Assembly: GCA_015680685.1 (NCBI GenBank)
Contig: MNCI01013709.1
Span: forward strand, 1-64,000
Length of the DNA stretch: 64,000 bases
Direction of reading: 5' to 3'
Origin: Gnetum montanum
Lineage: Eukaryota > Streptophyta > Gnetopsida > Gnetales > Gnetaceae
How positions within the stretch are numbered: the first letter of the stretch is position 1; each line of letters begins with the position of its first letter. Shown here in pieces: positions 56,817 to 64,000 of the stretch. A model generated the notes under the pieces. That model was not told where the DNA came from. It saw only the letters and a program-made list of their open reading frames with translations, and made no database searches. The position numbers and the translations under genes were made by a program.

Positions 56817-57592
56817 TGATGAGCAGTGAGGTACCTCTATGTCCAACCATACGAATCACAAGTGTTCATGCACAATCTGATCAAATTCCATGGATGGGAC
56901 TAGTTGTGAAATCTAGATCGCTCTACCTTGATCGTAGTTCATTGTCTTCCCACTTGGACTAGTGGTAGCTTTGTCACGTATGGTTTAGTCCATAGTGAGG
57001 CATATGACTTTTACCATTTTATGTTTTATGAGTTTAATCACCTACAACAAGAATGAAAGATAAAGTAATTTAAGATCTAATTCATCTACTACCTAGCTAG
57101 CCTAACACAAGTAACCACCCCACTTTCTTGGACACATCCTAAACACATATAGTGATGCTGGGTTACCAAACGTTAAGTGTTGTTGGGTTACCAAGTACTA
57201 TATGTATGCTCAAAGTGGTCATTGTGTTCAATAACAACTAGAAATCAATTACTTACTTGAAATGCAGTAAAGTAAAGTGCATTAAAAGAAACATTAATCT
57301 ATTTTTTAGTGATGCAAAGATTGTCAAAAGAGTTCATTTTTATTCTTGTCACACTTCTGCGCTTAGGTACATCAGTTTTTGAACAAAGATCCATACACAT
57401 TTAGACTCCTACTATGGGCACTCAAAAAATATTCTAACTCTAGAGAAAATAAACTGCAAGAGCTTCACTACTTTGACTGAAAACTAACAAAAATTCATGA
57501 AAAACTAATGTCAAATCAAGAGCCCAAGCACTATATTTATATGGTAGCATATACCCCTCGATGTCATGGCAATTAGAAAACATGTTTCATCA
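56817..57592 (-). repeat. Element F 5' LTR (776 bp)
   Basis: On the minus strand it starts TGATGAAAC at 57,592 and ends CTCATCA at 56,817. It is collinear with the 3' LTR except for a deletion of about 80 bp in U3. Confidence 0.9.
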
Positions 57593-57597
57593 TACAT
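57593..57597. other. Target-site duplication of F, right copy (TACAT)
   Basis: Identical to 51,447-51,451. Confidence 0.9.
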
Positions 57598-58900
57598 CAT
57601 GATAAAATGCTTCATTAAATTAAAAATAAAGTTTGCAGTAACCAAACTAATGACTTAAGAAAAATATAAAATTATTAAGAATTAGAAAATATTAAAAATT
57701 GGAAAGCAAACTAAAAACTAGAAAAATATGAAAAGAAATAGAAAATGATTAAAAATAGAAAAATGTTAAATAAATTAAAAATATCAAAAATAAAAATATT
57801 CTAAGAAAATAAAAAATTTAGAAAAATAAAGAATAACAAAAAAATAATTGAAAATAAAAAACCAACTTATCAATCCCATTTCAAACAAAACATCTCCTTC
57901 ATGACTAAGTTGAAGGGAGAAGATTCAAAAGATGAATATGACTAAAGTAATCTTCGATGAGGTGGTTTGGATATTGTAAGATTCATAAAATGGTTTAATT
58001 TAGTGAATGTTGAATAAGATCAAATTTTGTTATATGGTAAGGTTGCAAATTTAGAGGGCACTTCACTTATAGATTGTATGGATAATGTAAGATCCTTCCT
58101 AAAGTATTTGAAATTTAGTTCATTAAGGTGCATGATTAGGATTATAATGTAAGACCTTATTTCGATGTTTAAGTTGCAAGTGACTAATCTTACTATTTGC
58201 TTGTTGTTTATCAAAATTTATGGATCTCATTATGCATGAACATTACTATTCTATTTTTATTTGGTACATTAAGGTTCATTTGTCATTCTTTTTATGCGAG
58301 ACTCAAGTAAAGGTACAGGTCACAAATAGCTGTTAACATATAGAACTCAAAGAAAATAAGTAATTTTGATAGTTTATCATACACTAGCATGTAGGGAGAG
58401 TACCCTACAAGAAGCCTCTAAGTTAAGAAATAAAATTTTGATGCTCAAATCCTTCCCGTATTTATTAATTTTTCTAGTTAATATTCATGTAATTTTTCTA
58501 TTTATTACTTCTACTTGGTCACTTATTTAGGGATAAGATGTAATGATTGTGCCTTGGAGAGTGACACTTGGCACCATCCTAAAGCCCCAAAGACACTAAG
58601 TGTTTCAAAACATTCTTAAAATTAACTACACCTTACCATACGCAAGAACCTACAAGTACAATAAGAGTACACACCACATATATCACTCATTAGTCCAAGG
58701 GTTATAAGCATCATGAGGATGCCTTAATAATCATATAAGCAACTAAATAATGCAACACACGTACATAATACTCATAAAAAGCACTAACTAACACATAAGA
58801 AACATCAGTCCTCAACATGGCTAAGATGCTCCCATATACGACATGCATCTAGCCCCAAACCCCTTCTCTATAGAGGGGGTATGTTGCCTAAGTTAAAGGC
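57598..58900. other. AT-rich DNA, no clear features
   Basis: A-rich low complexity at 57,650-57,870. The remainder shows no convincing motifs, though it may be the 3' continuation of the decayed pol to its right. Confidence 0.4.
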
Positions 58901-60200
58901 CAAAGCCTTAGTAGCATACATATCTTTGTGAGGTAGTACATAAGAAACTAGGATCATGTAGTTCTCCATGAGGGAATGATGGTTAAGATAGCCTAAAACT
59001 CGAGTGGGTCTCCATACTCCTTTTTTCCCTCATTTTAGAAAGAAAGAAACCTTTAAATCACCAACAAGACATACTCTCTACATAAGGTGCGATTAATTTA
59101 TATTCGACTCGTAAGTATTACATAAGACCTTTAAAGGTAGTACTTCTAAAGTAAATTCCATTGTTCAAAATTAGAGACTTAGATACATCAAACCTATTAA
59201 CTATATGTTGCTTGAAGCATTTAGTAATTATAACTATTGTATAATAAGTATGATAGTAGCTTCTATCCATTTTATGTGACATTAAGGTGTAATAATTATG
59301 CAAAATTTTCCATTGAACATTGGTGATATGGGAAATATAAACTCAATTCCCCATATGTCAAAGGGCTCTAATGGTTGAATTCACTATTTTTAGTTTCTTA
59401 AAATGATTTGATATCGCACCATCTCATTGATAGTGCTTTTATAATTAGAAGAACTTTTATGCATTCTAGAATAGTATACACCATAAATATACAACTATCA
59501 AGATTTTAATAAATATTCATCTCATTTCATAGTAGCCTCTACATGATCCATCATGGTCATCCTACATAACTCTTAGTTGGTTCTCCACTGGTACATACCA
59601 ATGTATCAAGTTGTTAGAATGGATTTTATAGAGATAGCCCCAAATCTCTATATAATGCTAAAATTAGTATAAAAATTGATGCATTTTCCATTTGTCCCAC
59701 CTAGAAGAAACTTTGTATTCCATTAGGTAGATGACATAATTTGCAAGCCATGGAGTGGTTATTGAAGAGAAAATCAAGGTTATCTTTACAAATTCTATTT
59801 TATCAAGAAATTAATTTGAAATAGACTCTTCATCAACCTCATGATATCATTAATGTTGGGTTAAATGATTAGCAATCATATTCTTCAACCACCTATTATC
59901 TATCATGATAATATTAAATTCTCATAAGATAATGAGCTCACCACTAGTTTGTTCATTAGAAACCTAATTTTATTTTGGTTTGTGTATACAAAATAGGATA
60001 TTGAAGCACATAGTACTTGAACATCTCAAGTGTATATACCACCACCATCATCTCCTTTTCTATGGTGGTGTAATCTAGGTATGTACTTGTAATAGTTTTG
60101 TTGATGTAGTAGGTGTAACATGGGCATTTTTGGTTATCCACCTACATCAAAACTACTTTCAATTCATAGTTGAATATATTTATCATTATGTGGAACTGTC
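58901..60200 (-). pseudogene. Element H: heavily decayed Athila-like pol (RNase H and integrase)
   Basis: Minus strand, right to left. RNase H at 60,141-59,956: TYLDYTTIEKEMMVVVYTLEMFKYYV, where the family has NYATTEKE...FRPYLL. Then PWLANYVIYLM, ENQLRVM and a CRGYY remnant (59,790-59,450), matching the integrase zinc-finger region (PWFADIVNYL, CGGHF). Then EPFDIWGIEFIFPISP, KWIEATI and LNNGIYF (59,390-59,050), matching the integrase core WGIDFMGPF, KWVEA and DNGTHF. Stops are abundant. RT upstream was not found. It is a plausible relic of the autonomous relatives of D, E and F. Confidence 0.6.
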
Positions 60201-60865
60201 TTGATGAATCATGAGCTCATAGAATGGGAATATCTATGATCTTCTACTTTAGCATCTTGAATGCATAACACATTCAGTATTGCACAACTACACTATGATG
60301 AAGATGGCACAATAAAAATTTTCATTATGTTTAATTGTACTTGTAGCATAGCATATCAAGTTATCATGCACTAGGTGTAAAGCTAGTAACTTCATAGATA
60401 CACAACATTAAGTAACCAAAATGAACAAACTATTGTGTTATAATACTTGTAGCATAGCCTTGCTATAGTTCAAATCATAAAAGATATTTTTCAATATGTT
60501 TATTTATACTTATACATTAGCTCTACTACTTTCCAATAGTATCCCTATTCAGTTAAGCCTATCATAACATGATTACTTTATGACATTGAATTCATAATAG
60601 AAAATTTAAGGTATTGTCATTTATACTTAGTGCATGGCCCTAGTACACACCAATAAAAATCCCTAACAGTTAACATCATTACAATAGAGAGCTTGTTTTA
60701 GATCATAACACAACAATGCTATGATGAAACCCACATAATCAAAGTAGTTGATATGCTACTTTGAGTAATGTAATATGCATATCCATTTCGAGATGGTAGA
60801 TGTATAATAGTCATTTTGTACTAAGGAATACTATTTTTTTAATGAATAGAACCAAATGATTTGAT
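60201..60865. other. No recognisable features
   Basis: AT-rich DNA with scattered TTGTAGCATAGC-like words but no tandem period and no protein motif. Confidence 0.4.
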
Positions 60866-61039
60866 TCAAATTAGTATCAACATACATAAAAAATGCAATC
60901 TTAGAATATAAATGGAACTAGAGGTTTCAATCAACAAATCTTCCATCCTAAGCTTCCAGAGATTGTAGTTGGTGCTATTGAACTTTTCTATTTCTTCAAT
61001 GTACTTAGCATCGTTCACCATATTAATGTACTTAATGAG
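60866..61039 (-). pseudogene. Copia-type gag N-terminal scrap
   Basis: The minus-strand translation contains IEKFNSTNYNLWKLRMEDLL, the F-x-G-x-N-Y-x-L-W-K-x-x-M signature at the start of Copia gag. It is cut upstream by the E LTR at 61,040, which therefore appears to have inserted into it. Confidence 0.6.
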
Positions 61040-61973
61040 TGATGAGACGTGATATTGCCTGGGCCGCAATATCGTGGCTTCCGTGATATCCCATCCCATG
61101 CGATATCGGGTATGCGATATCGTGTCATCCCCTACGATATCATGTACGTGATATCACGGTGCACCATAATATCTATAAATAAGAGGTGGCTCTCCCTTGT
61201 TTCCTCATCCTAGGCTAGAAGTAGGGAAACTATGGCAGATTGATCACTCCAGAGATAGAATATTTTCCATGTGCCCGCAGTAGGAGTCCTAAAGTGAACA
61301 GATCTTTATTCGAGCAACATTGTACCTGAACACAAGTTGTATACGGAAATAAAGATGAACTTCCTGGATAAACCTTGCAGTGCATGGAATAGGATTTTAT
61401 TTAATGTTATTTATTGCTTTCTCTCTCACCCTTATCTCCTAGTAATGCGGAATGAGTACAACTTGATTACGAGCATTTAAGGATGTGTACGGATAATCAA
61501 GGAATGAATGCTCATTGCACTTAGGCTAGATTAGATTCTCTCAACCCTTTCCTCCTAGTTAAGTGCCTCAGTACGACCACTTCAAGCACGTGCATCACGG
61601 GTGGTGATCCCAGCAACGATTAGCATTTGGTAGCCATAGTTGCATCGGTTCAGGATGTGTATGGTAAGTGGGAATGGATGCTGACGCTAGGTAATTTAGA
61701 CTTAGTTCATTAGTTAGAGTTAGTAATTAGTTTCTCAACCCTTCACCTTGTTAGCATAGGAGACAAAAACATAAAAAGTTATAAAAATCATATACCTCGG
61801 ACTTACTTAACCATACACCATAACAACTACAAGTAAGTCTGGGAAGACAATGAATGATTGACCCTAAGTGTTCCATGGGGCGTGTAGGCACTTAGTCTGT
61901 GGAGTTTGACTAGATCGTGTGTGCTATGCTCGTATTTGTATGGTTGAGTGTAGGGGTATCTTGCCACTCATCA
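61040..61973 (+). repeat. Element E 5' LTR (934 bp)
   Basis: TGATGAG...CTCATCA termini. U3 at 61,050-61,165 is packed with GATATC-type palindromes (CGATATCG variants). TATAAATA lies at 61,174-61,181 and AATAAA at 61,348-61,353. Downstream of the TATA box it is close to D's LTR. Confidence 0.9.
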
Positions 61974-61993
61974 TTGGCGCTGTTGCTGGGGAC
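61974..61993 (+). promoter_or_regulatory. Primer-binding site of element E (tRNA-Asp-like)
   Basis: TTGGCGCTGTTGCTGGGGAC directly follows the LTR end. It differs from the Athila-type TGGCGCCGTTGCCGGGGA by two C-to-T changes, as expected from methylated-cytosine decay. Confidence 0.85.
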
Positions 61994-62494
61994 TAAGTGT
62001 TTGTGCACTGAATAGAACATAGGACATCACTCACATCGTTGGGAGCCTAAATGAACCTTCAGGTTAATTAAAGAAAAAAAATTATATAACGGTAATTAGC
62101 ACACCGATAAGACACTATGTCTTCTTCTTCTCCTCATAAGAGCAACTCACCACCTAGGGACAATACAAAGAACAGTTGGCAATCAAAAACACATAACCTA
62201 AATCTGCTAAGTCCTTAACAATACCGAATAGTATATACTCATCCCGATGAGTATATTCCTAATTTTACTTTTATTCTCCATCAAGATGAACAAATGCGCT
62301 AGAGAGACTTGCAAGGTAACATCATGTTACCTCAAGATCATGCAGTCCCAAACATGCTTCTCCGTGCTTTGGCACAGATTGGCATGACAGAATTATACAC
62401 TGAATACATTGCGTAAAATTTTGATGTAAGGGATTACCATCCCACAACTTTATAACATATGAGGGACTCAAGGTAGGAGAGCCAACATACACTG
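61994..62494 (+). other. Leader of element E
   Basis: No conserved ORF. It contains ATGTCTTCTTCTTCTCC (62,117), possibly the original gag N-terminus, in a frame soon interrupted. Confidence 0.5.
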
Positions 62495-64000
62495 TTGAAG
62501 GGCAAAGAGGTCTTTCACGTCCTTAGAAAAATTGAAGATGGTGAACCACTCATAACGGGTTCGCTATCAAAAGATGTTCCCCCTCCTAACAATGGTGAGG
62601 AGGTGGGGTATCAGAACCTATGCTCAATGATACATAACATTGGTTATGATCCCCGTAAACACCAACTGTTCACAGAGGGAACAACAACTCATAATAAGGA
62701 TGGGCACTTAGATCGTCACCACGATCAAGGCCATAGTAGCCGAAGAGAAAGAAAGAAGCATTTCCATGGCAATGGTTCTCCTTCCTCTTCTCCTTCATCT
62801 CATCACTCACCCTCTCTTTCCACATCTGGGCACAACCATCACGAGCATAACGGAGAGGATAAAGGTAAGAAAAATGAGAGACCTCGACAAGAGAGTCGAG
62901 AGAGAGGACAACAGCATGAACGAAGGAAAAGTAGGGAATAATAAAGACATCATAGGCATCATGAAAGAGATGATCATGATGAACCCCTACTTGCAACCTG
63001 AAGTATGCTTGACATAACAAAGGCTATTAGAATTCCCAAAAGGAATTTAAAATATAGTCAGGTCAAATGCTTAGACATGAACAACATCCCACAATTTGAA
63101 GGGGGATGCAACGCTGATCCATAGCATCATTTATAGGCATTCCACGATGCCTGCACCTTGCAAAACATAGAGAACGAGTGGAAAAAACTTAAGTTGTTCC
63201 CCAGGACATTCACCAAGGAAGCAGAGAGTTGGTACTGGTCCTTAGAACTAGAAACCATCAAGAGCTGGAGTATGATGCTAGAACTCTTTAACAATAAGTA
63301 TCAAACGTACTCCAGAGTGTCTAATTTGCATAAGCAGATCCAAGGCTAGAAACAAGGTAATCACGAACCCTTCGATGCTACCATGGCCTGCTACTACACA
63401 TTGTTACATTGTTGCCCGGGCCATGGATATGCTCAACGGGATCAACTTCACCACATCGTAGATGGGCTCAGACATGAGATGAGGAGAACCCTTGGGACGT
63501 ATGCCCAAGGGAGACTATCAGAACTTAGAGCCCATGAAGTACATAGCTTGTTGGAACAAGTAGCAAAAGAAGAATGTGAGCTATGAAAAAGAGAGAGTGC
63601 GAAAGAATACAACCGTGATCCCTCCCTTCGAAAGAAGGGAGTGAAATTTTGCGATGAAGAGGATGAGTCACCGCTCAAAGAGTTGGTGAATAGAAAAACC
63701 TTACTAATTCAAAAATTAACAACAGAAGTATCGGCTAAGATGGACCAATTGTGGGATTCCTTAGACTCCAGACTTGAAAGTGTCTTGAAAATTGTAGAAG
63801 TGTCTAAGGAGGAATGAAGTAGTGACAAAGGTAAGACAAAGCGGAGAAATTCAGGTCCTGCACATAACAACGGTAAGGGGAAAATTACTATCTTTGATGA
63901 AGTTGTGGATTTAGACACAGACGATGATGGTGGATGTGAGATCTGCCATTATGATCATCCCAAGGGATGTTGTCCAATCATCTCACATTTACAAGAGTCT
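62495..64000 (+). pseudogene. gag: Athila-type Gag of element E (decayed, truncated by window end)
   Basis: The first open stretch (to 62,941) reads SMIHNIGYDPRKHQLFTEG and then a His/Arg/Ser-rich region. After a shift come LDMNNIPQFEGG, LQNIENEWKKLKLFPRTF, YQTYSRVSNLH, CPGHGYAQRDQLHHIVDG and TLGTYAQGRLSEL. The zinc-knuckle CEICHYDHPKGCCP lies near the window end. Stops include TAG near 63,121, 63,133 and 63,347. It is the best-preserved gag of this family here. Confidence 0.8.

Larger units (their letters stand above)
51452..57592 (-). mobile_element. Element F: complete gag-only LTR element, 6,141 bp
   Basis: Read on the minus strand: 5' LTR (57,592-56,817), duplicated primer site (56,816-56,777), gag (56,691-55,183), Pro-rich remnant, 3' cassette, polypurine tract, 3' LTR (52,305-51,452), flanked by TACAT duplications. 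No RT, RNase H or integrase is present in either frame set, and no clear protease. It must have been moved by proteins from another element. Confidence 0.9.
61040..64000 (+). mobile_element. Element E: 5' part of a gag element, runs off the window
   Basis: 5' LTR, primer site, ~0.5 kb leader and gag, collinear with D from 44,345 onward. The window ends inside the gag zinc-knuckle region, so whether E has pol cannot be seen. Confidence 0.85.

Overview
This window is nuclear DNA from a plant, almost certainly a seed plant with a large, repeat-rich genome. Nearly everything recognisable is LTR-retrotransposon sequence of the plant-only Ty3/gypsy non-chromovirus group (Tat/Ogre-like and Athila-like). 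I found no rRNA, tRNA or CRISPR array, no prokaryotic organisation and at most one weak host-gene candidate. The species cannot be named from the sequence. Family calls are by eye from motifs; no search was run.

Left half (about 1-35,134): two giant, diverged, decayed Tat/Ogre-like elements in the same orientation, in the order LTR-leader-body A-LTR-leader-body B-LTR-leader. Element A spans 306-18,647 and element B 17,440-34,984; they share the middle LTR. Each body reads gag, protease (PR), a block of a short 'TAAACTAG'-type motif, a multi-exon gene on the opposite strand, long non-coding DNA, the motif block again, RT, two RNase H domains, integrase (IN), then a tandem array (37 bp x13 in A, 30 bp x13 in B), 3' UTR and LTR. 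The antisense gene lies between PR and RT, where Ogre elements are known to carry an intron. In A it can be followed through seven exons (10,558 to 6,933) whose six introns all have GT-AG ends and compatible phases. B keeps a diverged copy with several of the same splice sites. Its first visible exon resembles an FCP1/HAD phosphatase domain that has lost its catalytic aspartates in both copies. Short words in the LTR recur upstream of this gene and differ between A and B. This is the best candidate here for an undescribed system.

Middle (35.1-44.3 kb): an integrase C-terminal scrap, AT-rich DNA, a possible small broken gene (36.1-36.5 kb), and the 3' part of element G, with a decayed coiled-coil ORF in the position where Athila elements carry an env-like ORF.

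Right half (44.3-64 kb): a family of gag-only or gag-PR-only elements with Athila-type gag, tRNA-Asp-like primer sites and LTRs that start TGATGA and end TCATCA. D (44,319-50,349, 5' LTR lost) carries gag and PR but no RT or IN. F (51,452-57,592, minus strand) is structurally complete, with two LTRs, a duplicated primer site and identical TACAT target-site duplications. E (from 61,040) runs off the window end. Between F and E lie a heavily decayed Athila-like pol (H, minus strand) and a Copia-type gag scrap.

All coding regions are broken by stops and frameshifts, so the window looks like inactive, mutated transposon sediment. The conserved layouts still show what the living elements looked like.
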